From assembly GCF_014651675.1 (NCBI RefSeq), contig NZ_BMXI01000001.1:189968-253967 (forward strand): a stretch of 64,000 nucleotides of DNA. The letters run 5' to 3'. Made by a program: the position numbers and the translations under genes. Below the pieces are notes generated by a model. That model was not told the DNA's origin and did no database searches. It saw nothing but the letters and a program-made list of their open reading frames with translations. This document shows, piece by piece, positions 44,833-53,400 of this stretch; position 1 is the stretch's first letter, and the number at the start of each line of letters is the position of its first letter. The stretch comes from Roseibacillus persicicus. Lineage in GTDB: Bacteria; Verrucomicrobiota; Verrucomicrobiia; Verrucomicrobiales; Akkermansiaceae.

Positions 44833-45114
44833 ATGGCAGAGACTCTCGACAAGCGATTTATGGACTTTGTGCTCTTTCAGGCACAGAATGCGGGGCTTTT
44901 CTTAGGAAAAATTCCGAATCCAGCAACTGGACAAACCGGCATCAATATCCGGGCTGCCCAGAGCGTGCTGGATTCCTTGGAAATGTTGCAAGACAAGACC
45001 AAGGGCAATCTGGTGAAGGAGGAGAAGGATTTCCTCGATAAGGCCGTCTCGAATATCGAGACCCTATTGGTCGCAGCGGAAAAAGGAGAACTCGGCAACG
45101 ACGAAGAAGAATGA
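44833..45114 (+). CDS. DUF1844 small protein
   Basis: A 93-residue cytoplasmic protein of the DUF1844 type: DKRFMDFVLFQAQNAGLFLG, then INIRAAQSVLDSLEMLQDKT and a helical acidic end. The ATG at 44833 gives the family's usual length. A frame open to 44710 overlaps the previous gene. Its stop overlaps the kdsA start (ATGA). DUF1844 has no known function; it often occurs near Kdo or envelope genes. Confidence 0.85.
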   Translation: MAETLDKRFMDFVLFQAQNAGLFLGKIPNPATGQTGINIRAAQSVLDSLEMLQDKTKGNLVKEEKDFLDKAVSNIETLLVAAEKGELGNDEEE

Positions 45115-45926
45115 ACACTTTCCAAATCCAAGACGTGACCCTCGGAGGCGACGACCTCTTTTTTATCCTCGGGCCCTGTGCCATTGAATCAGAGGAATTT
45201 ACCTGGCAGATGGCGCGCGACATCAAGGTCATCGCCGACCGCCTGGGCATCCCTTTCTTCTTTAAAGCGTCTTACGACAAAGCCAACCGCACCGCCGCCG
45301 ATTCCTATCGCGGACCAGGCGCCAAGGCGGGCAGCGCTCTCTTGGGAGCAATCGGGAAAGAGCTCGGGGTCCCCGTGACGACCGATATCCACACTCCCGA
45401 AGATGCCGAAATTGCGGCCGAGCACGTCGACTTTCTCCAAATCCCCGCCTTCCTCTGTCGCCAGACCGATCTGCTGGAAGCGGCGGCAAAAACCGGACGC
45501 GGAGTGAACATCAAGAAGGGCCAATTCCTCGCCCCCTGGGACTGCAAAAACATCGTGGAAAAGATGCGCCACTTTGGCTGCGAGAAGTTCACCCTGACCG
45601 AGCGCGGAACGACCTTCGGCTACAACAACCTGGTGACCGACATGCGCTCCCTCTATTGGATGCGACAGGAAGGGGTGCCCGTCATCTTCGACGCCACCCA
45701 CTCCGTCCAACGTCCCGGCGGCGATGGGAAGACCACTGGCGGTGACGGCGAGCTCGCGCCTGTTCTCGCCCGCGCCGCGGTAGCAACTGGAGTCGATGGC
45801 ATCTTCATGGAGACCCACGCAGACCCACCCAACGCTTTCTCCGACGGACCGAACCAAGTCCCCTTGGACCAGCTGGAAAAAGTCCTGACCTCGCTCGTTG
45901 CGATCCAGAATGCCCTGAAACCTTGA
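45111..45926 (+). CDS. kdsA: 3-Deoxy-8-phosphooctulonate synthase
   Basis: A 271-residue KdsA, which joins phosphoenolpyruvate and arabinose-5-phosphate to form Kdo-8-phosphate for the LPS core. Motifs: GPCAIESEE at 21-29, FKASYDKANR, TDIHTPEDAE, LQIPAFLCRQTDLL, NIKKGQFLAPWD, TERGTTFGYNNL, FDATHSVQRPGG and ETHADP. The cysteine in GPCAIE (C23) matches the metal-dependent class seen in Aquifex. Its start overlaps the DUF1844 stop, and its stop overlaps the start of the Lpt-like gene. Confidence 0.97.
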   Translation: MNTFQIQDVTLGGDDLFFILGPCAIESEEFTWQMARDIKVIADRLGIPFFFKASYDKANRTAADSYRGPGAKAGSALLGAIGKELGVPVTTDIHTPEDAEIAAEHVDFLQIPAFLCRQTDLLEAAAKTGRGVNIKKGQFLAPWDCKNIVEKMRHFGCEKFTLTERGTTFGYNNLVTDMRSLYWMRQEGVPVIFDATHSVQRPGGDGKTTGGDGELAPVLARAAVATGVDGIFMETHADPPNAFSDGPNQVPLDQLEKVLTSLVAIQNALKP

Positions 45927-47188
45927 AACTGCGTTCTCTAGCTCTTCTTGCGATATCCGCAGCGTCCGCAGCGGATCTATCCCCGACTCTGGAGGTGCTC
46001 CCACTCAATAGCACCCTCAGCGATGTCACCATCCCCCGGTTCGATGAGAACAGTAACCGGGTCGCCTATTTGAAGGCAGACTTGATGGAGATTCTTGCCG
46101 ACGGCCCCCCCGTCAATGACCACCAGCCCATTATGGTGGACTGCACGGGCATTAAGCTCCGGATGGAAACTGACCAAGTCGGCGGCAGCATCGCAGTCGA
46201 TATGGAACGTGCCCGATACCGTATGACGCCGGGGGTCCTCACCGTGCAGGAAAAGATCACCGCTACCAGCCCTCAGTTTCACCTCAAGGGCAACGGAGGT
46301 GTCTTTCACCTCGATACTCAACGTGGATTCCTCTTCGGTCCCGTCGAATGCCTCATCTTTCCGGAAGCCAAACTTGAAGCCTCTACCATGAATTCAGCCC
46401 CATTCGCCCTCTTGGCCGCGACTCAACTCATTGCCGCAGAACCCATCATCAATCCGCCCACCCAGGAAGAATTGCTTCGGATTGAAAAGCTCGCCCTCCC
46501 CACCCAGCCAAAGGTGACGGCCGACGAACTAAAGACCTCCCAAAGCATCACTGAGATTGAACAGGAGTCCAAGGCCGCGGATGGAAAGTTCACAGACTTC
46601 GCGGAAAAGGTTGAGTCCAAGTCCCTCAATCTCCTGATTCAAAACCCTCCCCAAGGCAATGCGGCCAAGGCAGCCAAGCCTCCCCTCCCCAACCCGGACC
46701 TCACGATCAACTGCGATGGGGGCTGCTTCTTCGACGGGAACGAAAACCTCCTCGTTCTCCTTCGCAATGTCATCGTCAAAGAAGAACGGTTTACTCTCAC
46801 CGCGAACAAGGAAATCAAAGTCTTCTTCATTGTCGCTCCCGAAGAAGAAGCTAAGGAAGGGGAAGATAAGAAAGACCCCTCCCTGAACATCACCGATATC
46901 AAGAGCCTGGTTGCAACAGGTGGCGTTAACTTCAGCGGAGTGGACAAGAATGGGAACCCCGTGGAGGCCTCCGCTGCGACCGCCTTCTACGACGACAAGC
47001 TCAAGACGCTGATCCTAAAAGACGGAAAGCCAACCTTCTGGTTCAAAAAGGAAAAGCTCGAAGTGCAGCTCCAAGCCGAGGATGATACCGCTTTCGTCCG
47101 AATTGAATTCTCTGACGACGGCCTCAAAGCCTCGACCTCCGAAACTGGCTGGAAAGCGGGTGCCATTGGGCTTCCTAATAAGAGATAG
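45923..47188 (+). CDS. LptC-LptA-like fusion protein (LPS export)
   Basis: A 421-residue protein starting with TTG that overlaps the kdsA stop. A signal peptide (1-17) precedes an LptC-like part (about 20-150; PRFDENSNRVAYLKAD, DMERARYRMTPGVLTVQ). A second hydrophobic, signal-like stretch starts at M156 (MNSAPFALLAATQLIAAEP), followed by a linker and an LptA/OstA-like part (about 240-385; VTRNVIVK-type strands, GNPVEASAATAFYDDKLKTL). LptC and LptA form the beta-jellyroll bridge for LPS. Both parts sit in one frame between kdsA and lptB. An internal start at 46388 could give a separate LptA. Confidence 0.75.
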   Translation: MKLRSLALLAISAASAADLSPTLEVLPLNSTLSDVTIPRFDENSNRVAYLKADLMEILADGPPVNDHQPIMVDCTGIKLRMETDQVGGSIAVDMERARYRMTPGVLTVQEKITATSPQFHLKGNGGVFHLDTQRGFLFGPVECLIFPEAKLEASTMNSAPFALLAATQLIAAEPIINPPTQEELLRIEKLALPTQPKVTADELKTSQSITEIEQESKAADGKFTDFAEKVESKSLNLLIQNPPQGNAAKAAKPPLPNPDLTINCDGGCFFDGNENLLVLLRNVIVKEERFTLTANKEIKVFFIVAPEEEAKEGEDKKDPSLNITDIKSLVATGGVNFSGVDKNGNPVEASAATAFYDDKLKTLILKDGKPTFWFKKEKLEVQLQAEDDTAFVRIEFSDDGLKASTSETGWKAGAIGLPNKR

Positions 47189-47190
47189 CC

Positions 47191-47949
47191 ATGGCCCCAA
47201 AACCCACCGACACCACCTCCAAGCCGATTCTGGAAGTCAACGGCCTGCGCAAATGCTACGGCAAGCGCCCCGTAGTTGAGAACGTGGCCCTCCATGTCGA
47301 ACCTGGCGAAATCGTCGGTCTGTTAGGACCCAATGGCGCGGGCAAGACTACGACCTTCTACATGGTCGCCGGTCTCGTCCCACCCGATGCAGGGAAGGTG
47401 GAACTCAACGGCAAGGATGTCAGCCGCTACGCCATCCATCGCCGCGCCCGCCTCGGCCTCGGATACCTCCCTCAAGAAGAATCCATCTTCCGCAAGCTCA
47501 CCGTTGAGCAAAACCTCTTGGCGGTCTTGGAAGCCCAAAAAGGCCTTTCCAAGAAGGAAAGGAAGAACAAGGCGGATAACCTAATGGAGAGATTTGGAAT
47601 CACCAACATTCGCAAATCTCTCGCCATCACCCTGTCCGGTGGAGAAAAGCGACGGCTGACCATAGCGCGGGCTCTCTGCACCGACCCGACCATCCTCCTC
47701 CTGGACGAGCCCTTCTCCGGAGTCGATCCGAGAGCGGTTGCCGATATCCAAAAAATCATAACCCAGTTGCGGGAAGAAGATGGCTTGGCACTCCTCATCA
47801 CCGACCACAATGTTCGAGAGACCCTTCACATTACGGACCGCACCTATCTCCTGGTGGACGGACGGGTGATTCTAGAAGGCTCGGCCGAAAAAATTGCCAA
47901 CGACCCCGAAGCTCGCAAATTCTACTTGGGCGACGAATTCAAACTTTGA
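47191..47949 (+). CDS. lptB: LPS export ABC transporter ATPase
   Basis: A 252-residue ABC ATPase of the LptB type. Walker A GPNGAGKTTT, Q-loop GYLPQEESIFRKLTVEQNL, signature LSGGEKRR, Walker B ILLLDEPFSGVDP and switch histidine ITDHNVRE are all intact; the EESIFRKLTVEQN stretch is diagnostic of LptB. It powers LPS extraction by the LptFG permease, not in this window. It starts 2 bases after the Lpt-like fusion gene. Its 3' end overlaps a convergent gene by 11 bases. Confidence 0.96.
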   Translation: MAPKPTDTTSKPILEVNGLRKCYGKRPVVENVALHVEPGEIVGLLGPNGAGKTTTFYMVAGLVPPDAGKVELNGKDVSRYAIHRRARLGLGYLPQEESIFRKLTVEQNLLAVLEAQKGLSKKERKNKADNLMERFGITNIRKSLAITLSGGEKRRLTIARALCTDPTILLLDEPFSGVDPRAVADIQKIITQLREEDGLALLITDHNVRETLHITDRTYLLVDGRVILEGSAEKIANDPEARKFYLGDEFKL

Positions 47950-48466
47950 ACTTCGCGACCGCTTGCAGGATCGCTTGGAGGCCATCCCGCATATTGGGCT
48001 GCCCCTCTTGCGAGAATGCCCGCTGTACTGCATTTGGATTCACTCCGAGTGCTTGATCGAGCTCTGGCACAGAGGGACCCGTGGCTTGCGCTGGCCAGTG
48101 ATACTGCAAGAGAAAGGCCACTTGCTCATTTTTGTTCCGAAGGGCTGTTAGCCCCCGATGCAAGTGGCCGAGAGTTCTCCGGCTTTCCTCAATTCGGGAT
48201 AGGTCGGCAGGAATCAGGGCGATCAACCCATCTGCACCGGTCGCCAAGGTCTCAAAGACGCCTCGAAAATCGCTTTCTTGGGAAGCTGCATAGAGCGCGA
48301 AGCTGGCTGCTGACTCCCCGCCCTGAACGGTGAAGCGATAAATGGAAGCTCCTGCCACTTCTCCCTTCGCAACGTCGCTTTGAAATTGGCCCGCAAGAGC
48401 CTCAATCAAAGCAGAAACTTCTTCCGCCGTCGGTCCAAACAGAACCAACTTGAGAGGGACCGCCAT
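47939..48466 (-). CDS. Degenerate small-GTPase-like protein (MglA-like)
   Basis: A 175-residue protein with the size and opening strand of Ras/MglA-like G domains (LKLVLFGPTAEEVSALIEAL), but the place of Walker A lacks the glycine-lysine-serine triplet, so nucleotide binding is doubtful. A later strand (GADGLIALIPAD) resembles the aspartate-bearing strand of such folds, and ALRNKNEQVAFLLQYHW the following base-recognition strand. A roadblock-like gene lies 28 bases upstream on the same strand, which supports an MglA/MglB-like pair. Confidence 0.55.
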   Translation of the reverse strand: MAVPLKLVLFGPTAEEVSALIEALAGQFQSDVAKGEVAGASIYRFTVQGGESAASFALYAASQESDFRGVFETLATGADGLIALIPADLSRIEESRRTLGHLHRGLTALRNKNEQVAFLLQYHWPAQATGPSVPELDQALGVNPNAVQRAFSQEGQPNMRDGLQAILQAVAKFKV

Positions 48467-48494
48467 TGAGCAAGGGGTTCAGGTCAGCGCCCGA

Positions 48495-49394
48495 TTAGGA
48501 GAGCCGGCCCAATTCGCGGGCGACAATCATCAGGGTTTCCCAGACTCCAGCCGGATAACGACCCTCGCGCAAAACGGAGAGGGTGGTCGACTCCGAAGTG
48601 ACAAAGTCCACCACTCCGCCGGAGCAAGTCATCTGCCACGAACCCGTGCCGTAGCCAAAGCGGGACATCACGTCACCAATGGTCTGAATCGCAGACATTT
48701 CGCCCGGCCCGACAACCGCTACTTCGCGGATCCCGGGAAGCCCCTTGGCACGTTTCAAGATTTCATCCCGGCTCATTTCCCCTTCGACCCCGAAGATGGC
48801 GCGGAGCTCAAGCTGACGGGTGGAATGTCCACCCGAAGACGACGATTGGGCTGGTGCACTGGAGAATCCAGCACTCGCGGCGGGAGTGGAGCCTCCGGAC
48901 TGCTCGAAAGAAGCAGGTGCGGGCTCTTCCCGGCGTGCTGACTGCTCAGCGGGCTGGGGCTGGGACTCCAAGCGAACCGCTGGCTCGGGAGCGGGACTGG
49001 AAAGTGGATTCTCTGCTGGGGTTGCAGGAGCGGAGAAAGCCTCCGCCTTTTGAGCTGGAGCCTCGAAAGAGCTTTCCGAGGTGAATGGAGAGGCAGGTGC
49101 CTCGGCTGCCGGACGAGATGTCGATTCCGCCTGAGGAGCGGCAGTCGCGGCCGAAAGAAATGGATTCTCCTCGGTGGCAGGGAGAGGAGCTTGCGAACGA
49201 CGCTCTGGAAGCCGCGCTTGGGGCTTTTCCTGAGTCTCTTCAGCAGCAAAGCCGAAGGGTGATTCCGCTTCTGCCGGGGGAACCGCAGCGAAGGGGCTGG
49301 CAGCCTTTTGAGACCCAAGGCTGGCGAAGGGGTTGGCTGGCGCTTCCCCATTGGAACCATTGGGGCTTGAGAAAATACTGTTTCCTTGGGACAT
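48495..49394 (-). CDS. Pro/Ala-rich protein with C-terminal roadblock-like domain
   Basis: A 299-residue protein. The ATG at 49394 (MSQGNSIFSS) is preferred over 49445, which would add an odd cysteine pair. The first 200 residues are low-complexity, rich in Pro, Ala, Glu, Ser and Gln, and probably disordered. The last 100 (RAIFGVEGEMSRDEILKRAK, LPGIREVAVVGPGEMSAI) resemble a roadblock/LC7 domain, the fold of MglB-type GTPase partners. It is followed by the degenerate GTPase-like gene after 28 bases. A role in polarity, motility or localisation would fit but is not shown. Confidence 0.6.
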   Translation of the reverse strand: MSQGNSIFSSPNGSNGEAPANPFASLGSQKAASPFAAVPPAEAESPFGFAAEETQEKPQARLPERRSQAPLPATEENPFLSAATAAPQAESTSRPAAEAPASPFTSESSFEAPAQKAEAFSAPATPAENPLSSPAPEPAVRLESQPQPAEQSARREEPAPASFEQSGGSTPAASAGFSSAPAQSSSSGGHSTRQLELRAIFGVEGEMSRDEILKRAKGLPGIREVAVVGPGEMSAIQTIGDVMSRFGYGTGSWQMTCSGGVVDFVTSESTTLSVLREGRYPAGVWETLMIVARELGRLS

Positions 49395-49506
49395 CTTGAT
49401 TAACTGATTACGTTTGCATTTAGCACAGTCCAAGTGATTCACCAAGACCTAAGCTCGGGGAATGTGTCTCCCCCCAGTATCCTCGACACCCGAAGAAGCC
49501 CGCTGT

Positions 49507-50067
49507 TCAATCTCCCATCAGGTTTTCTTCCTGCAATCGCTTCAATCTTCTCTTTAAAGAAAGTTTGGTTGCGGGAGGAACCCGGTCGGTGAAAAGCACG
49601 CCGTTGAGGTGATCGACCTCGTGCTGAATCGCCCTCGCCAGCAGGCCGTCCGTCTCGAGTTTAATCACTCGGCCATCGAGCAGTTCCAATGTGGCGATGA
49701 CGTCGATGGGCCGCTTCACCTCGGATAAGACTCCCTGGATACTCAGACAGCCTTCTCGGCCGAGTTCCTTTTCTTTACCAAATTCCAACTCGGGATTGAT
49801 AAAGACCAAAGGCATGACTTCCTCTAGCTCAGCGACTTTCCCATCCACCTTCAGGTAGGTGATCGATTCCGGATCATGAGCGACATCGACAACAGCCAGC
49901 CGCAGATCGATACCCACTTGGGGAGCAGCCAGGCCCACCCCATTGGCATCGATCATGGTTTCGATCATATTCTCGCTCAGTTCGCGAATCTCCTCGGTGA
50001 CTTCAGTGATTCGGCGGCACTTCTTGCGCAGCACCGGGTCGCCGTATTGTTTGATTTCCAAAACCAT
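49507..50067 (-). CDS. def: Peptide deformylase
   Basis: A 186-residue peptide deformylase, removing the formyl group from new proteins. All three family motifs are intact: GVGLAAPQVG at 43-52, EGCLS with the metal cysteine C107, and QHEVDH with H149, E150 and H153. Length is typical of type 1 bacterial enzymes. It lies 4 bases after the ExbD-like gene. Confidence 0.97.
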   Translation of the reverse strand: MVLEIKQYGDPVLRKKCRRITEVTEEIRELSENMIETMIDANGVGLAAPQVGIDLRLAVVDVAHDPESITYLKVDGKVAELEEVMPLVFINPELEFGKEKELGREGCLSIQGVLSEVKRPIDVIATLELLDGRVIKLETDGLLARAIQHEVDHLNGVLFTDRVPPATKLSLKRRLKRLQEENLMGD

Positions 50068-50071
50068 GTTC

Positions 50072-50497
50072 TCAGTTCTCTTCAGTTGCCAATTTAATGC
50101 GGGCCGGCACTTCTTTCAACTGGATGCCGACCTCGCTGAGCGCCTCCCATACCGTGAAAAGCTGGCCCAAGGAAGAACCTTCGTCGGCTTCCAACTCCAG
50201 TTTTCGACCAGGATTGACCGTTTGAAAGGCTTTTAAATAATCAGCGAGCTCCCCATCGGGAACGGCCACATTCTCCAGCAAAATTTCCCCCTCCTTGGTG
50301 ATAGCGAGGACGGAACGCTCGGCGCTGAGTTCGGCAGAAGCCACCTCGCGCACTGTCGGGAGGTCGATGGGCACCACCGGACGGGTCTTTTTCCGCGTCG
50401 AAGTTACAATCACGAAGATGAGCAGGATCGCGAGGATGTCGATCAAGGGCACAATCGGTACGTTGTAAGCCTTGCGCTTGGGTCGATAGAGTTCCAT
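50072..50497 (-). CDS. ExbD/TolR-family proton-channel protein
   Basis: A 141-residue protein with a short basic N-terminus, one membrane helix (about 14-34) and a periplasmic domain. The membrane aspartate of ExbD/TolR/MotB proteins is present (PLIDILAILLIFV). It pairs with the ExbB-like protein encoded directly upstream, with no gap. No TonB or TolA gene is in the window, so the energised partner is unknown. Confidence 0.9.
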   Translation of the reverse strand: MELYRPKRKAYNVPIVPLIDILAILLIFVIVTSTRKKTRPVVPIDLPTVREVASAELSAERSVLAITKEGEILLENVAVPDGELADYLKAFQTVNPGRKLELEADEGSSLGQLFTVWEALSEVGIQLKEVPARIKLATEEN

Positions 50498-51178
50498 CTA
50501 GCCCAGCCCTCCTGAACGTTTGAAAAAGACATGCTGGTGACAAGCCGACACCACCTTGCTCAAAACCACCTCCAAGCGCGCGGCCATCGTTTCGATCTGG
50601 CGGGAAAAGTAACTGTGCGCAATCACCGAAGGCACCGCCACAGCCAGTCCCGCAATGGTCGTGCTGAGAGCCATCGCAATCCCCTTCGAAAGCTGTGAAT
50701 AATCCGCGTCGGCACCGAAATCGCGAAAGACGATCGTCAATCCGCTGGCCGTCCCCAAAAGCCCGAGCAAAGGCGCAATCGTGATGACGACCTCCAGCAC
50801 GGGCAAGCCACCATTCAACTTCACAATCTCCTCACGGGCGCTGGATTGCACGGCCTCCTGCACCTCAATCTGGCTGCGCCCCGCATTGCGAATGGCTACC
50901 GTGCACAGACGGGAAAGCGCGGAATGTCCGGCGCGAAACTCACTTTCCAGCTCATTGAGATTGTCGTTCTCCAGATACTCATCGAAGCGCTCGACCTCCC
51001 CCGCCAGCTTGTCGGGGATGATGCGATCTTTCCGCAGGGTCATCAGCTTCATTACCGTCACCGCGAGCGCAACCACCGAGCACAAAACGATGGCGAACAT
51101 GAAGGGTCCGCCATTGACGAAAAAGTCCCAGACCTGATTGGTCGCCTTAATTACGGATACTGCCCAATAGAAAGTCAT
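50498..51178 (-). CDS. ExbB/TolQ-family proton-channel protein
   Basis: A 226-residue protein with three membrane helices (about 22-46, 125-148, 165-187), the last two in the typical LPVLEVVITIAPLLGLLGT and ALSTTIAGLAVAVPSV motifs. I chose the ATG at 51178; a frame to 51220 adds residues without support. It forms the channel with the ExbD-like protein that follows without gap and can drive TonB- or Tol-like work across the periplasm. Confidence 0.9.
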   Translation of the reverse strand: MTFYWAVSVIKATNQVWDFFVNGGPFMFAIVLCSVVALAVTVMKLMTLRKDRIIPDKLAGEVERFDEYLENDNLNELESEFRAGHSALSRLCTVAIRNAGRSQIEVQEAVQSSAREEIVKLNGGLPVLEVVITIAPLLGLLGTASGLTIVFRDFGADADYSQLSKGIAMALSTTIAGLAVAVPSVIAHSYFSRQIETMAARLEVVLSKVVSACHQHVFFKRSGGLG

Positions 51179-51254
51179 GTTCGCGGACAGCTCAATGGCA
51201 CATCTTTTCGCCAAGGCCAAGCTCCGAGCTTGCTCGCGACTGCAATCGCCCCTG

Positions 51255-52355
51255 CTAAATTCGCAAAAAGACCTTCTTTCGATAGAGGAACCACAGCACC
51301 AGCCACTCGACGATCAGAAGGGCTACGGCCAGAACCACCGGTCCAAAGGCCCCCGACAGTCGCGCCACTCCCCCCGCAAAGAACTCTGCAACGGGCTCGA
51401 ATGCGACGATGCGGGTCAGGAGATAAATTGTGAGAGGGTTCATCCCCACGACCTGCAGCGGAAAGCTCCAGTTGCGCTTCGGAAAGTCCACCACACCGTG
51501 AAAAAACGCCAAAAGCAGAAGAGAAATCCCGCCCGCATAAAAGTTGAAGGTGGTGGTCCAAGCCGACTTGATGGGAGGATATCCCAGCGCCTGACAAGCC
51601 GCCCCCAGAAGGATGGAAACCACCCCCGCGCCAGCGAACCAATAGAGCGTTCGAACCCGGGGAGCTGGCGCGGCCCGGAGAACCTGCCCCGCAAAGGTCC
51701 CCGCCAGCGTCAGTGCCGCCGAGGAGAAAATGCAAAGCAAACCCTCCGGATCGTAGACCCCGGCATGCAGACGTCCGGGGAGTATCGTCCGGTCCAGCCA
51801 GCTGTTGAAAATCCCCTCAGGAGTCAATACCCCGACCCCGAATCCGGGCACTGGAATCATCAGCTGCAAGACTGCCACCAGTATCAGAATCCCCGCCAAA
51901 ACCGCGGCTCGAAGCTTCACGTTCTGAATCAAATACCAAACCGTGGCCGCGATTCCGTAGGCGAGGCCAATCTGTCCAATCACGCTCGCCACCCGTAGCG
52001 TGTCGAAGCGCAGATCCAACAGGCCGTTGTAGACCATGCCCAAGAACACCAAAATGAAAGCCCGCCGAGCGATAAACAGAAGAATCTGACGACGCGACCA
52101 TCCCCGGTTCATCCGGGAAGTGAGCGCGAAAGGAATCGACACTCCGGAGGGAAACATGAAGAGCGGAAAGATTAGATCGTAGAGCCGGAGCCCCTCCCAC
52201 GGCACATGATGCAACTGCTCGCTCATGAGATGGAAGAACGAGTTGTCGGTCGCCTTGGCGAGGGCGTGAAAGACCGAATCCAGTCCAATAATCCACAGCA
52301 TATCGAAGCCTCTCAAGGCATCAAGTGACCGAAGTCGGGCCGGCTTCTGTTCCAT
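51255..52355 (-). CDS. DUF5009-type multipass acyltransferase-like membrane protein
   Basis: A 366-residue protein with about ten hydrophobic helices. The opening RLRSLDALRGFDMLWII and the later YDLIFPLFMFPSGVSIPF match the DUF5009 family, related to heparan-alpha-glucosaminide N-acetyltransferase. Such proteins are thought to acetylate sugars at the membrane. The histidine in FHLMSEQLHHV may be part of the active site. It lies 76 bases downstream of the divergently unrelated protease gene's stop and has no clear partner. Confidence 0.82.
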   Translation of the reverse strand: MEQKPARLRSLDALRGFDMLWIIGLDSVFHALAKATDNSFFHLMSEQLHHVPWEGLRLYDLIFPLFMFPSGVSIPFALTSRMNRGWSRRQILLFIARRAFILVFLGMVYNGLLDLRFDTLRVASVIGQIGLAYGIAATVWYLIQNVKLRAAVLAGILILVAVLQLMIPVPGFGVGVLTPEGIFNSWLDRTILPGRLHAGVYDPEGLLCIFSSAALTLAGTFAGQVLRAAPAPRVRTLYWFAGAGVVSILLGAACQALGYPPIKSAWTTTFNFYAGGISLLLLAFFHGVVDFPKRNWSFPLQVVGMNPLTIYLLTRIVAFEPVAEFFAGGVARLSGAFGPVVLAVALLIVEWLVLWFLYRKKVFLRI

Positions 52356-52417
52356 TTCTCCAATCCAGCAGGAAGCCCCCGATTCGTCGACTCGCGATTT
52401 GCCCTCAGGCGCGCTTT

Positions 52418-53308
52418 CTAATTCTGCGAGGGCAAGTCAGCCGCCTCTTCGACGTCATCCTCGGTCTCGTCAGAAACCTGCTCCAACAACTCTTTGATCT
52501 TAAAAGCCGGAACGCAATTCTTCATCACCATCTGGAGCACGTTCTCAGCCTTCTGGCCTTTCTTGCCGTAGTAGATGTTGGAGGTATTGCTCACCATACC
52601 GACCACCTCGTTCTTTTCGTTCAGGATGGGCCCACCCGATGATCCCCTCGCATAATCTGCGGTGATGGCCATAAAGGGAACCCGATCGCCCTCCTTCTTT
52701 GGCTTGCGATGATAGTAGTAACGAGAAACTTCTCCTCCGGTATAGCTGTAGAAATGGCGGTCAGGATGGCTCACACAATGGACCCGCTCGCCCACCGCAG
52801 CAGGCTCCTTGGCGAGAGGAAGAACCTTCAGGCCAGTGGCCTTGACCCGAAGAATCGCGATATCGTTGGACTCATCCGCCAAGACAATTTCTTCCACCGG
52901 ATAGACCTCTCCGGTGGCGGAACCCGCAGCTACCAAATCACCTTTGACCGATCGAATCACATGATAATTGGTGCACAGAATTCCTTCGCTCCCGATGGCC
53001 CAAGCCGTGGCAAATCCGGCCGAATGCCACTTGTCACACTTTCCGCAATCATAGACCGCACCCAGGAGATAAACTCCGTCCTCCGTCCGCTCGACTGCTT
53101 TTCCAGTAGGATATTCTTTCAAGCCACCGGGTTGCTTGAGGGACTTCAAGATCGCCTTCGCATTTGGGTAAGTCCCCTCATCCGCATACCTGCCGGCACC
53201 CAGCTCGAAACCATCAATAATCGCAGAATCATCCACTACCAAGGGAGCCTTCGCCCACATCTGCCCGCACAGAATCCCTAACAACCCCAAAGATAAAAAT
53301 TGATTCAT
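52418..53308 (-). CDS. Exported trypsin-like serine protease
   Basis: A 296-residue protein with a signal peptide (about 1-19). The ATG at 53308 is favoured; a frame to 53329 would put extra residues before it. The trypsin-fold catalytic triad is complete: H116 in CTNYHVIRS, D149 in SNDIAILRV and S224 in ARGSSGGPIL. There is no PDZ domain, unlike DegP. The first 80 residues are unusual for the family. A cysteine pair near 88-91 (CGKC) may be structural. It is probably periplasmic. Confidence 0.85.
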   Translation of the reverse strand: MNQFLSLGLLGILCGQMWAKAPLVVDDSAIIDGFELGAGRYADEGTYPNAKAILKSLKQPGGLKEYPTGKAVERTEDGVYLLGAVYDCGKCDKWHSAGFATAWAIGSEGILCTNYHVIRSVKGDLVAAGSATGEVYPVEEIVLADESNDIAILRVKATGLKVLPLAKEPAAVGERVHCVSHPDRHFYSYTGGEVSRYYYHRKPKKEGDRVPFMAITADYARGSSGGPILNEKNEVVGMVSNTSNIYYGKKGQKAENVLQMVMKNCVPAFKIKELLEQVSDETEDDVEEAADLPSQN

Positions 53309-53400
53309 AAAAGAAACTAACCCGCTCAATTAAAACCCGCAAGCAGCCTTCGGACCACTCACGCCGATCACCTCCAACCGGCTTCACTGGATAGCCAAGC

